This document shows, piece by piece, positions 28,101-36,303 of a DNA stretch of 64,000 bases. Source of the DNA: Paracoccus everestensis (GTDB lineage: Bacteria > Pseudomonadota > Alphaproteobacteria > Rhodobacterales > Rhodobacteraceae); assembly GCF_021491915.1 (NCBI RefSeq), contig NZ_CP090836.1, forward strand, positions 916,501 through 980,500. Direction: 5' to 3'. The notes under the pieces are model-generated. The model was not told where the DNA came from, did no database searches, and was given only the letters and a program-made list of their open reading frames with translations. The position numbers and the translations under genes were made by a program. Numbering within the stretch: the stretch's first letter is position 1; every line of letters starts with the position of its first letter.

Positions 28101-28319
28101 ATGGCCAAGGAAGAAATGCTCGAATTCCCGGGTGTCGTGAAGGAACTCTTGCCGAATGCGACGTTCAGGGTCGAGCTGGAAAACGGCCATGAGATCATCG
28201 CGCATATGGCAGGGAAGATGCGCAAGAACCGCATCCGGGTTCTTGCCGGCGACAAGGTTCAGGTAGAAATGAACACCTATGACCTGTCCAAGGGACGGAT
28301 CAATTACCGCTTCAAGTGA
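28101..28319 (+). CDS. infA: Translation initiation factor IF-1
   Basis: 72 residues, exactly the usual length, with the OB-fold pattern [20 protein letters not shown] shortened here, then [17 protein letters not shown] and a [11 protein letters not shown] end. It binds the ribosomal A site during initiation. A spacer of 13 bases separates it from maf. The order infA-maf-RNase E/G-yacG recurs in alphaproteobacteria. Confidence 0.97.
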   Translation: MAKEEMLEFPGVVKELLPNATFRVELENGHEIIAHMAGKMRKNRIRVLAGDKVQVEMNTYDLSKGRINYRFK

Positions 28320-28332
28320 TGCGGGCGCCGCG

Positions 28333-28941
28333 ATGACCGCGCGCCCCCTGGCCGCATCGCGCCCGCGTCTGGTCCTGGGTTCGGCAAGCCCGCGCCGTCT
28401 GGATCTTCTGGCGCAGATCGGCATCGTCCCCGACGACATCCGCAGCGCCGATATCGACGAAACTCCCATAAAGGGCGAGTTGGCGCGCGATTATGTGCGG
28501 CGCATCGCCATTGCCAAGGCGCAGGCTATCGACCTTGCGCCCGGTGACGTGCTGCTTTGCGCCGATACCACGGTTGCGGTGGGCCGCCGCATCCTGGGCA
28601 AGCCGGAATCGCGCCGGGAAGCCGCCGATTTCATGCGCCTGATGTCGGGCCGCCGCCACCGCGTCCTGACCGCCATCGTCCTGCGCCAGGATGGCCGGAC
28701 GCGCGATCGCCTGGTGGAAACCACCGTGCGGATGCGCCCCATCGGCGTCACCGAACTGGAAGCCTATCTTGATATCGGCGACTGGCAGGGCAAGGCCGGG
28801 GGCTATGCCATCCAAGGGGCTGCCGCGGCGTTCATCCCCTGGATTCAAGGGTCGTTCTCGGCCGTTGTCGGCTTGCCGTTGTCGGAAACCGCCGCGATGC
28901 TGGCCGCCAGCGGCATTACCATGAAGGGATCCCGCCCATGA
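28333..28941 (+). CDS. maf: Maf-family nucleoside triphosphate pyrophosphatase
   Basis: 202 residues. The Maf signature [16 protein letters not shown] is at residues 15-30, followed by the catalytic acidic motif CADTTVAV and GKPESRREA. These enzymes hydrolyse non-canonical or modified nucleotides (dTTP/UTP or 7-methyl-GTP class). The start is the ATG at 28333; the stop overlaps the RNase gene by 4 bases. Confidence 0.93.
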   Translation: MTARPLAASRPRLVLGSASPRRLDLLAQIGIVPDDIRSADIDETPIKGELARDYVRRIAIAKAQAIDLAPGDVLLCADTTVAVGRRILGKPESRREAADFMRLMSGRRHRVLTAIVLRQDGRTRDRLVETTVRMRPIGVTELEAYLDIGDWQGKAGGYAIQGAAAAFIPWIQGSFSAVVGLPLSETAAMLAASGITMKGSRP

Positions 28942-29987
28942 AGGGACGACAGGTCGTTCTGGGCCATCTGTTTGGCGCCGAGGCTGCCGCCCTGATGCAG
29001 GACGGCGTGCTGACCGACCTGTTGGTGGATGCCAACAGGCTGGCCCCCCTGGTGCCCGGCGATATCTGCCGGGGCGTGGTCGAGCGCCTGATGAAGGGGC
29101 AGGGCGGCGTCTTCCTGCGCCTGCCCGAAGGTCAGCGCGGCTATCTGCGCGACCGCTCCGGCCTGCGCGAAGGTCAGGCCCTGCTGGTCCAGGTGGCTGG
29201 CGTGGCCGACGAAGGCAAGGCTGTTCCCGTGACCTCGCGCATCGTGTTCCGTGGCCGGCACGCGCTGGTGACGCCCGGCGCGCCCGGCATCAATGTCTCG
29301 CGCCGCATCCGGGACGATGATCTGCGCGCCGAACTGGCCACCCTGGGCGAGACCGCTGCCCCCCCCGAAGGCACCGGCATCATTTTCCGCAGCCTGTGCG
29401 ACGTGGCGCCAATCGACGAGATTGCCGGGGAATTGCGCAGCCTTCTGGATTTGTCCGCCAAGCTCGCGGGCGAACAGGCAGGACCACCCGAATTGCTGCT
29501 GGGGGCGCCTTCGCCCCATGAGCAGGCCTGGATGGATTGGGCCGATCCCGAACCCGACGCGATCGAGGAGGGCGAGGACAGCTTCGACCGCTGCGGCGTC
29601 ATGGAAGCCGTCGATGCCCTGTTGTCCCCCGACCTGCCCTTGCCGGGCGGCGGCCATGCCATCATAGAGCCTACCCGAGCGCTGCTGGCCGTTGACGTGA
29701 ACACCGGCTCGGACGCCAGCCCCGCCGCCGCGGTCAAGGCCAATATCGCGCTTGCCCGCGACCTGCCGCGCCAGTTGCGCCTGCGCGGCCTTGGCGGGCA
29801 GGTGGTGGTCGATTTCGCCCCCATCCCCAAGCGCGACCGCGCCACGCTGGACCAAGTGCTGCGCGCCGCCTTCAAGGGCGAAAGCGCGGAAACGTCGCTG
29901 ATCGGCTGGACCACGATGGGCCTTTACGAGATCAACCGCAAACGCGACCGCATTGCCCTGCACCGTCTGGCCATGGGGGCGGACTGA
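28938..29987 (+). CDS. Ribonuclease E/G family protein (short form)
   Basis: 349 residues. The RNase E/G catalytic core is recognised by [15 protein letters not shown] and [13 protein letters not shown], the Mg2+-binding aspartates of the family. It is much shorter than RNase G (about 490) and lacks the usual S1/zinc-link regions in full, although an S1-like start ([20 protein letters not shown]) is present. It probably cleaves single-stranded RNA. Short RNase E/G proteins sit between maf and yacG in many Rhodobacteraceae. It overlaps both neighbours. Confidence 0.87.
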   Translation: MKGRQVVLGHLFGAEAAALMQDGVLTDLLVDANRLAPLVPGDICRGVVERLMKGQGGVFLRLPEGQRGYLRDRSGLREGQALLVQVAGVADEGKAVPVTSRIVFRGRHALVTPGAPGINVSRRIRDDDLRAELATLGETAAPPEGTGIIFRSLCDVAPIDEIAGELRSLLDLSAKLAGEQAGPPELLLGAPSPHEQAWMDWADPEPDAIEEGEDSFDRCGVMEAVDALLSPDLPLPGGGHAIIEPTRALLAVDVNTGSDASPAAAVKANIALARDLPRQLRLRGLGGQVVVDFAPIPKRDRATLDQVLRAAFKGESAETSLIGWTTMGLYEINRKRDRIALHRLAMGAD

Positions 29988-30193
29988 TGGCCTGCCCGAT
30001 CTGCACCAAGAACAGCGTCCCGGCCTATCGTCCGTTCTGTTCGAAACGCTGCGCCGATGTGGATCTGGGCCGCTGGCTGCGCGGCGCCTATGTCATCCCT
30101 GGCCAGCCGGATGAGGATCTGCCCCCGGATCACGGCGGGGAAAGCGAAAAAAACAATGGTGAGGGACTGGACAGCCGCCCCAAGCGCCCGTAA
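29987..30193 (+). CDS. yacG: DNA gyrase inhibitor YacG
   Basis: 68 residues. Four cysteines, C3, C6, C18 and C22 (CPIC...FCSKRC), form a zinc ribbon; the RCADVDLGRWLRGAYVIP segment follows, and the rest is acidic and disordered. YacG binds GyrB and blocks DNA binding. It overlaps the RNase gene stop by one base. Confidence 0.93.
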   Translation: MACPICTKNSVPAYRPFCSKRCADVDLGRWLRGAYVIPGQPDEDLPPDHGGESEKNNGEGLDSRPKRP

Positions 30194-30231
30194 ACACCGC
30201 CCACACCACGCGCCCAACGGCGCGATAGGGC

Positions 30232-30307
30232 GCCCGGATAGCTCAGTTGGTAGAGCAGCGGATTGAAAATCCGCGTGTCGGCGGTTCAAATCCGTCTCCG
30301 GGCACCA
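30232..30307 (+). tRNA. tRNA-Phe (anticodon GAA)
   Basis: Acceptor GCCCGGA/TCCGGGC, D arm GCTC-AGTTGGTA-GAGC, anticodon stem GCGGA/TCCGC with loop TTGAAAA and anticodon GAA, T arm GGCGGTTCAAATCCGTC, then A and encoded CCA. It follows yacG by 38 bases. Confidence 0.97.
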
Positions 30308-30526
30308 TTCACCCAGGCAGTCTTTTTCCTCACGGACCTCTGGCGGGAACGCGCGTCTTGACGCATCCTGCAAAGGACGGTCGGGGCTTGCGCCGGAGGG
30401 GTTCGCGGTGCAGATGCAAGGGCGGCCTGCGCGTGTCGAGGATTGGCAAGGCCTTCAGTTGAATAACCGTGATTGTGGCGGAAGAAGGTTTTGTCACCCG
30501 CCATCAATCCCTTGCAGGAGCGGCGG

Positions 30527-31645
30527 ATGTCCGACAACACTCCGGGACCAGTCGAACGCGACTGGTCCGACGCGATTTCCCCCATCGAGGAAATCATCAA
30601 CGAGGCCCGCAATGGCCGGATGTTCATCCTGGTCGATCACGAAGACCGGGAAAACGAAGGCGACCTGGTGATCCCCGCGCAGATGGCTACGCCCGAGGTC
30701 ATCAACTTCATGGCCACGCATGGGCGCGGTCTGATCTGCCTGTCCATGCCCGGCGCGCGCATCGACGCGCTGGGCCTGCCGCTGCTGAGCGCCAAGAACT
30801 CCAGCCGGCACGAGACCGCCTTCACCATGTCGATCGAGGCGCGCGAAGGCGTGACCACCGGGATCTCTGCCCAGGACCGCGCGCTGACGGTCGCGGTGGC
30901 CATCGATCCCACCAAGGGGCCGGGCGACATCGCAACCCCCGGCCACATCTTTCCGCTGCGCGCCCGCGATGGCGGCGTGCTTGTCCGCGCCGGCCATACC
31001 GAGGCCGCGGTCGATGTCGCACGGCTGGCGGGGCTGAACCCCTCGGGCGTGATCTGCGAGATCATGAACGACGACGGCACCATGGCGCGGCTGCCCGACC
31101 TGGTGGCCTTTGCCCAGAAGCACGGGCTGAAGATCGGCACCATCAGCCAGTTGATCGCCTACCGCCGCCGCCATGACAACCTGATCGCCGAACGCGGGCA
31201 GATGGCTGTCCAGTCGGCGCATGGCGGCGAGTGGATGATGCGCATCTTTGCCGACGACACCACCGGCGCGGAACATATCGTGCTGACCAAGGGCGATCTG
31301 GCAGCACCCGGCCCGGTCATGGTGCGGATGCACGTGCTGGATCCCCTGCACGATGTGCTGGGCATCGGGCGCGAAAACGCCGGGTCTCTGGGCAGCGCCA
31401 TGCAGGTCATCGCCGAGAATGGCAGGGGCGTGGTCGTGCTGTTCCGCGACATCGAACCGCGCCTGCCGCGCCAGGACGAGGTGTCTTCCCATGTGCTGCG
31501 GCAATACGGGCTGGGCGCGCAGATCCTGTCCGTGCTGGGTTTGTCGGAATTGATCCTGCTGACCAACTCGGCGCCGGTCCGGGTGATCGGGCTTGATGCC
31601 TATGGCCTTTCCATTCATTCCACCCATCCGGTTCCCAAGGGATAA
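30527..31645 (+). CDS. ribBA: 3,4-dihydroxy-2-butanone-4-phosphate synthase with degenerate GTP cyclohydrolase II domain
   Basis: 372 residues, from the ATG at 30527. Residues about 10-215 are a complete RibB domain (VDHEDRENEGDLVIPA, RAGHTEAAVDVARL, ICEIMNDDGTMARLPDL) that makes the four-carbon unit of riboflavin from ribulose-5-phosphate. The rest has the GTP cyclohydrolase II fold, but the zinc-binding cysteines of the family are missing (MHVLDPLHDVLGIG stands where a Cys-rich loop is expected). That half is probably inactive for GTP. ribH follows 4 bases after the stop. The 219 bases upstream after tRNA-Phe show no FMN-riboswitch consensus. Confidence 0.92.
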   Translation: MSDNTPGPVERDWSDAISPIEEIINEARNGRMFILVDHEDRENEGDLVIPAQMATPEVINFMATHGRGLICLSMPGARIDALGLPLLSAKNSSRHETAFTMSIEAREGVTTGISAQDRALTVAVAIDPTKGPGDIATPGHIFPLRARDGGVLVRAGHTEAAVDVARLAGLNPSGVICEIMNDDGTMARLPDLVAFAQKHGLKIGTISQLIAYRRRHDNLIAERGQMAVQSAHGGEWMMRIFADDTTGAEHIVLTKGDLAAPGPVMVRMHVLDPLHDVLGIGRENAGSLGSAMQVIAENGRGVVVLFRDIEPRLPRQDEVSSHVLRQYGLGAQILSVLGLSELILLTNSAPVRVIGLDAYGLSIHSTHPVPKG

Positions 31646-31648
31646 GCC

Positions 31649-32122
31649 ATGGCCGCCAGCATTGAACATTACCAACTGCCGCTGCCGCCCGCCGAGGGGG
31701 CCCGCCTGCTGATCGTGGTCGCGCCTTATTACCGCCAGATCGCCGACGGGCTGGTCGAGGGCGCGCGCGCCGTCGCGGTCCAAGCGGGAGCCACCGTCGA
31801 TCTGGTCGAGGTGCCGGGCGCGCTGGAAATCCCCACCGCCATCGCGCTTGCCGCCAGCGGCGGTCTTTACGACGGCTATGTGGCGCTTGGCTGCGTGGTC
31901 CGGGGCGAGACGACGCATTACGACACGGTCTGCAACGACAGTTCCCGCGGATTGACGCTGCTGGGCTTGCAGGGACAGTGCATCGGCAACGGCATCCTGA
32001 CGGTGGAAAACATCCACCAGGCCGAGGTCCGGGCCGATCCGCAAGGCCAGAACAAGGGCGGCGGCGCGGCGGCGGCTGCGCTGCACCTGATCGCGCTGAA
32101 ACGCCGCTGGAACCCTGCGTGA
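31649..32122 (+). CDS. ribH: 6,7-dimethyl-8-ribityllumazine synthase
   Basis: 157 residues. The family motifs VEVPGALEIPTAI, ALGCVVRGETTHYD (His proton donor) and NGILTVENIHQAEVRA are intact, with NKGGGAAAAALHLI near the end. It condenses the RibB product with the uracil intermediate to lumazine. Cotranscription with ribBA is likely because they are only 3 bases apart. Confidence 0.95.
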   Translation: MAASIEHYQLPLPPAEGARLLIVVAPYYRQIADGLVEGARAVAVQAGATVDLVEVPGALEIPTAIALAASGGLYDGYVALGCVVRGETTHYDTVCNDSSRGLTLLGLQGQCIGNGILTVENIHQAEVRADPQGQNKGGGAAAAALHLIALKRRWNPA

Positions 32123-32213
32123 CGGCAGGGCGGCGGGGTGCGACTTCTAGTCGATTGTGACCGCCCCCCGCCCGTGCCACCTTTGTCGCCAAAGAAAGCC
32201 GAGGGGGGAAACC

Positions 32214-33200
32214 ATGCGCTTTCCGTGGATTGGCCGGATCGCCGGTGTGGTCGCGGCTGTCCTGGTGCAGGCGGGGGCGGGCCTTGCGCAGCAGGCGCCG
32301 CTGCCCGTGGTCACCATCGGCACCCTGGAAAACGGCACCGTCAATTGGGAACTGCGCACCATCCAGGATCGCGGCTTCGACCGCGAGAACGGCTTCGAAT
32401 TGCGGATGCAGCCCTTTGCCGGCAATCCCGCCACCCAGGTCGCCATGCAGGGCGGACAGGTCGATGCGATCGTCTCGGACTGGATTTGGGTGGCGATCCA
32501 GCGGGCCAACGGCGCGCCCTTCACCTTTTGGCCCTATTCCACCGCCGTGGGCGGACTGGTGGTTCCCGCCGACAGCCCGGCGCGCAGCCTTGAGGATCTG
32601 GAGGCGGAAAGGATCGGCATCGCGGGCGGGCCTGTGGACAAAAGCTGGCTGATCCTGCGTGCCTGGCATCGCCAGCAGACCGGCCGCGATCTGGCCGATG
32701 TCACGCAACAGGTCTTCGGCGCCCCGCCGATGATCCAGAACGCGGCGGAAACCGGACAGGTCGCGGGGGCGATCAACTTCTGGCATTTCATGGCCAAGAT
32801 GCAGGCGGCTGGGATGCGAGAGGTCGTCAGCGTGTCCGACGCCGCCAAGGGGCTGGGGCTGGATCCGGGCACGCCGCTTTTGGGATATGTGCTGCGCGAC
32901 GACTGGGTGGCGGCGAACCCCGATCTGGCACGCGGGCTGGCGCGGGCTTCGCGCCAAGCCAAGGATCTGCTGGCGTCCGACGACGCGGCCTGGCAGGCCC
33001 TGCGCCCGATGATGGGCGCCGATACGGATGCGGAATTTGCGGCCCTGCGCGACGGCTGGCGGACGGGCATCCCGCCAGAAGGCCCGGTCGATGCCGGGGA
33101 CGCGCAAAGCCTGTTTTCCCTGCTGGCGGACCTGGGCGGGGACGATCTGACGGGCGGGTTGACCGAATTGCCGCAAGGGTTGTTCTGGCAAGGTGAGTGA
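32214..33200 (+). CDS. ABC transporter substrate-binding protein (NMT1/SsuA/ThiY-like)
   Basis: 328 residues. The signal peptide (VVAAVLVQAGAGLAQQ, cleaved near residue 27) is followed by the periplasmic-binding fold TIGTLENGTVNWELRTI, QVDAIVSDWIWVA and AGGPVDKSWLI. The family imports sulfonates, nitrate/taurine or thiamine precursors. The ligand here is unknown. It is the first of a three-gene operon and lies 91 bases after ribH, so a flavin- or pyrimidine-related ligand is worth considering. No riboswitch is visible in the gap. Confidence 0.85.
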   Translation: MRFPWIGRIAGVVAAVLVQAGAGLAQQAPLPVVTIGTLENGTVNWELRTIQDRGFDRENGFELRMQPFAGNPATQVAMQGGQVDAIVSDWIWVAIQRANGAPFTFWPYSTAVGGLVVPADSPARSLEDLEAERIGIAGGPVDKSWLILRAWHRQQTGRDLADVTQQVFGAPPMIQNAAETGQVAGAINFWHFMAKMQAAGMREVVSVSDAAKGLGLDPGTPLLGYVLRDDWVAANPDLARGLARASRQAKDLLASDDAAWQALRPMMGADTDAEFAALRDGWRTGIPPEGPVDAGDAQSLFSLLADLGGDDLTGGLTELPQGLFWQGE

Positions 33201-33969
33201 CGCGTCCCCCCGCAAGCGCCCCGGCCTTGTGCCGGGCATCCTGTCGGTCCTGGTGCTGCTGGCCTTGTGGATGGCAGTGGCGGGCGTGGCCGGTGATCCG
33301 CGCACCATGCCCTCGCCCCTGCTGGTGGCGGCGCGGATCGTCGATCTGGCTGTCACGGGGGAATTGTGGCTGCACGCGGGGGCGACGCTGCTGCGGGTGC
33401 TGGCCAGCTTTGCCATCGCCATGGCGGCGGGTGTCGCCCTGGGCCTGTGGATGGGCCGGTCGCGTCGTGCGGATCACTGGCTGAACCCCGTCCTGGTGAT
33501 CGCCCTGAACATCCCGGCCCTGGTGGTGATCGTGCTGGCCTATATCTGGATCGGCCTGAACGAGGTCGCCGCCGTCACGGCCGTCGCCTTGAACAAGATC
33601 CCCGTCGTCACCGTGATGCTGCGCGAGGGCAGCCGCGCCCTGCGTCCCGACCTGGACGACATGGCGCGGGTTTTCGCGATGGGCTGGTGGACGCGGATGC
33701 GCCATGTCGTGCTCCCCCAGCTTGGCCCCCATATCGCGGCGGCGGCGCGGGCGGGGATTTCGCTGATCTGGAAGATCGTGCTGGTGGTCGAATTTTTGGG
33801 CCGGTCGAACGGCGTCGGCTTCAAGATCCACCTGCTGTTTTCCTCCTTCGACGTGGCGGGCGTGCTGGCCTGGGCCTTGGCCTTCGTGGGGGTGATGCTG
33901 CTGATCGACCTTGCCGTCCTGCGTCCGTGGGAGGCTGGCGCGAACCGCTGGCGGCGCGATGAGGCTTGA
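33193..33969 (+). CDS. ABC transporter permease (SsuC/ThiX-type)
   Basis: 258 residues, GTG start at 33193, overlapping the binding-protein stop by 8 bases. About six membrane segments, with the EAA-like loop RPDLDDMARVFAMGWWTRMRHVVLPQL typical of binding-protein-dependent permeases (shown in part). It forms the inner-membrane pore together with the adjacent ATPase. Confidence 0.9.
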   Translation: MSDASPRKRPGLVPGILSVLVLLALWMAVAGVAGDPRTMPSPLLVAARIVDLAVTGELWLHAGATLLRVLASFAIAMAAGVALGLWMGRSRRADHWLNPVLVIALNIPALVVIVLAYIWIGLNEVAAVTAVALNKIPVVTVMLREGSRALRPDLDDMARVFAMGWWTRMRHVVLPQLGPHIAAAARAGISLIWKIVLVVEFLGRSNGVGFKIHLLFSSFDVAGVLAWALAFVGVMLLIDLAVLRPWEAGANRWRRDEA

Positions 33970-34549
33970 TCTGGCGGGCAAGTCCTTTGCGGACCGCCCG
34001 GTCCTGGGCGCCCTGAACCTGGCCATCCAGCGCGGTCAGCGCGTGGCGATCCTGGGTCCGTCGGGCATCGGCAAATCGACGCTGCTGCGGATCCTGGCCG
34101 GGCTGGACCGCGATTTCCACGGTCAGCTTCAGGGCGGCGAAAAGCTGGCCCTCGTGTTTCAGGAGCCGGTCCTGCTGCCCTGGCGGCAGGCGGTGGCCAA
34201 TATCACCCTGCCAACGGGTTGCGACCAAGCCCAGGCCCGCGCGCTGCTGGCCGATGTGGGCCTGGCAGGCCACGAGGACAAGTTTCCCCGCCAACTGTCC
34301 TTGGGCCAGCAGCGCCGCCTTTCACTGGCCCGCGCCTTTGCCGCAAGCCCGGACATCCTGCTGATGGACGAACCCTTTGCCAGCCTTGACCCGGACACGG
34401 CAGGCCGGATGCTGGATCTGACCGCACGTCTGCTGGATCGCAGCGGCGCGGGGCTGATCCTGGTCACGCATGACGCGGCCGAGGCGGCCCGGCTGGGCGC
34501 CGCCCCGATCCGACTGGCGGGCAATCCGGCGGCTGTCGTCCCCTGGTGA
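33959..34549 (+). CDS. ABC transporter ATPase, short form
   Basis: 196 residues, from ATG 33959, overlapping the permease gene by 11 bases. Walker A GPSGIGKST (33-41), Q-loop LVFQEPVLLPW, signature LSLGQQRR and Walker B ILLMDEPF, followed by THDAAEA, are intact. It is about 50 residues shorter than related SsuB/TauB proteins, lacking some of the C-terminal part, but all catalytic parts are present. Confidence 0.9.
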   Translation: MRLDLAGKSFADRPVLGALNLAIQRGQRVAILGPSGIGKSTLLRILAGLDRDFHGQLQGGEKLALVFQEPVLLPWRQAVANITLPTGCDQAQARALLADVGLAGHEDKFPRQLSLGQQRRLSLARAFAASPDILLMDEPFASLDPDTAGRMLDLTARLLDRSGAGLILVTHDAAEAARLGAAPIRLAGNPAAVVPW

Positions 34550-34555
34550 CGCCCG

Positions 34556-34982
34556 CTACTCGACCGGTCGCAGCCCCGGCGTACCTGCAACAGAGGCAGC
34601 TGTCGGCATCATGGCCTGCAACCGCGACACACCATCGGTGCCGCCGCCTTGCCGCGACAGGTCATCCTGTAGCCGCACCACTCCTGCAAAATCCGCGACC
34701 TGCAAAGACAGCCGGATCGCACTGACGCCAGATCCGGGATCTGGTCCACGACGGTGATATGGGCATGGACCAGCGTCTGCGCGCCGTTCAGGGGCAGGAA
34801 CGCCCGGCCGTCCAGCGTTTCCGCGTCGCGAGAGTCGCCGCAAACGAACTGGCAGCTGTCCTTGGCCCGGTCGCGCCGCCGAGGCGTGGCAACATCGGCC
34901 CGAGCGCCGCACCAGCGGGAGAGGGAGGCACGACGATCCAATTCGCCGACCCATCCTGGAAAACAACGCCTTGCTTGACCAT
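34556..34982 (-). pseudogene. Frameshifted small gene, unknown function
   Basis: Three segments in different frames show high-GC coding character and join into one protein of roughly 140 residues: MVKQGVVFQDGSANWIVV from ATG 34982, then CQFVCGDSRDAETLDGRAF...VDQIPD (around 34880-34745), then AIRLSLQVADFAGVVRLQDD...GLRPVE to the stop at 34556. At least two shifts are needed, near 34880 and 34735. It is either a decayed gene or affected by sequencing errors. I do not recognise the family. Its ATG lies inside the Nnr-type box at 34975-34988. Confidence 0.55.
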
Positions 34983-34988
34983 CGTCAA
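34975..34988. promoter_or_regulatory. Nnr/FNR-type binding site
   Basis: TTGAC-CATC-GTCAA is a perfect inverted repeat of the form TTGAC-N4-GTCAA, as used by NnrR/Dnr/FNR regulators. It is centred about 42 bases before the ATG at 35024 and would drive the downstream gene(s) including the Fe-S repair protein under low oxygen or nitric oxide. Confidence 0.7.
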
Positions 34989-35023
34989 GAGAGCCGCCGA
35001 TTTCCCGGGCTAGAGAGCAGCCC

Positions 35024-35559
35024 CATGATCCAGTCCCAGATCCCTCTCCGCAGCCGTTCCCCGTTTCCCGACCGGCGGGCTGTTCTGGCCTTCGCCGATG
35101 CGCGGGGCGATCCGGCGCGGATCGGCGCATCCCTGTCCCTGCGTCACGAGATGACCGCCTTTCCGCCTGCCGCCCTGCGCCGCCAGGGGCCGATCCCGCC
35201 GCGCTATGCGCGACGCCCGGTCCCGCTGGCCGATGAGGCGGGCGGCGCGGCCCACGGTGTGGCGCAATGCCCCCCTGCAGCAGGAGGATCTGCCGGGCAT
35301 CAATGCACTTCCCGTGCAGTTGAAGGAGCGCCGCCCGCCGGTCACGCTGGCCCGGGAAGCGCCGCTGACCCTGGCGCATCTGCGCACCATGCAGGCCGCG
35401 GCCGAACCGGGGGCGGTGATCCGTTCCCCGGTTCCTGCCTTTTACCTGCGACCGGCAAAGCCGGCATCACTGCCCGGATCGCGGCCCGCGCCGTCGATCT
35501 GCTGCATCCGGCCCTGCCGCTGGCGCGGGCCTGGACCCCTGATCCCATCGGAGAAACGC
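35024..35559 (+). pseudogene. Frameshifted gene upstream of the Fe-S repair protein, unknown function
   Basis: From the ATG at 35024, high-GC-third-position coding text runs in one frame (AVLAFADARGDPARIGA), moves to the next frame near 35240 (VWRNAPLQQEDLPGINALPV), and returns near 35455 (ATGKAGITARIAARAVDLLH). Joined, it makes about 175 residues. No stop of its own precedes the next gene, so a third change near the end is possible. Function unknown. It lies directly behind the Nnr-type box and probably was cotranscribed with the RIC gene. Confidence 0.5.
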
Positions 35560-36225
35560 ATGACCGACCCCCTTCTTTCCCCCGGCAACACCGTGGCCGA
35601 CATTGCCGCGAAACTGCCCGGCGCGGCCCGCATCTTTCGCGAGACCGGTATCAGCTTTTGCTGCGGCGGCGATCTGAGCCTGATCCAGGCCGCAGATAAG
35701 GCAGGGCTGGATCTGGCGGACCTGACCGCGCGGCTGCAGGGCCTGATCGACAAGGCCAGCCGGGATGCCCCTTTGGACACGCCCGCGCTGATCCAGCGTA
35801 TCATCGACCGTTACCACGTCACCCATCGCGAGGAACTGGACTTCCTGATCCCGCTGGCGAACCGGGTGGAAATCGTCCATGGCGATCATGACGAAGCGCC
35901 CCTGGGCCTGACCCAGGCGCTGATCGCATTGCGCGACGGCCTGGACGTGCAGATGACGGCCCAGGAAAACCTGCTGTTTCCTGCGATCCTGCAGGGCGAG
36001 GTTGCCGGATTGGCCGGTCATGTCAGAACGGTGATCGACCAGCACGACGAGATTGGAACGATCCTGCAACGGATCGAGCACGTCACCCATTCGATGCAGC
36101 TTCCCATCGGCGCCTGCGGATCTTGGACGGCGCTTTACACCGGATTGCGCAAGCTGTGCGCGGATGTTGTGGCGCATTTCTATGTGGAACAATCGCTGCT
36201 GCTGCCCCGCGCCGTGGCTGCCTGA
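35560..36225 (+). CDS. Iron-sulfur cluster repair di-iron protein (RIC: ScdA/YtfE/DnrN family)
   Basis: The ATG at 35560 gives 221 residues, the family length. The N-terminal ScdA_N domain has the CCGGDLSL pattern (C34, C35) and is followed by the hemerythrin-like di-iron domain with His and Glu ligands in RYHVTHREELDFL, VHGDHD, AQENLLFPAI and VIDQHDEIG. It repairs Fe-S clusters damaged by nitric oxide or peroxide. The Nnr-type box at 34975 fits NO-linked regulation; longer upstream frames belong to the broken gene. Confidence 0.92.
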   Translation: MTDPLLSPGNTVADIAAKLPGAARIFRETGISFCCGGDLSLIQAADKAGLDLADLTARLQGLIDKASRDAPLDTPALIQRIIDRYHVTHREELDFLIPLANRVEIVHGDHDEAPLGLTQALIALRDGLDVQMTAQENLLFPAILQGEVAGLAGHVRTVIDQHDEIGTILQRIEHVTHSMQLPIGACGSWTALYTGLRKLCADVVAHFYVEQSLLLPRAVAA

Positions 36226-36279
36226 CGCCTTGGCCGGCCTTTTGGCCAGCCGCGCGCCACCGCTGTCTTGCAGATGGAA

Positions 36280-36301
36280 AAGGGGGCCGTGCGGCCCCCT
36301 T
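36280..36301 (-). terminator. Bidirectional terminator between RIC and putA
   Basis: AAGGGGGCC (36280-36288) pairs with GGCCCCCTT (36293-36301) around GTGC. It is followed by TTTT on the minus strand, directly at the end of putA. Confidence 0.8.
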
Positions 36302-36303
36302 CC

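Noticed and set aside
30308..30526. FMN riboswitch before ribBA
   Set aside because: I looked for the AGGG...GGGGTG-type conserved blocks and the following helices and did not find them in order.
32123..32213. Thiamine or other riboswitch before the ABC importer
   Set aside because: The gap is only 91 bases and has no THI-box-like CTGAGA block.
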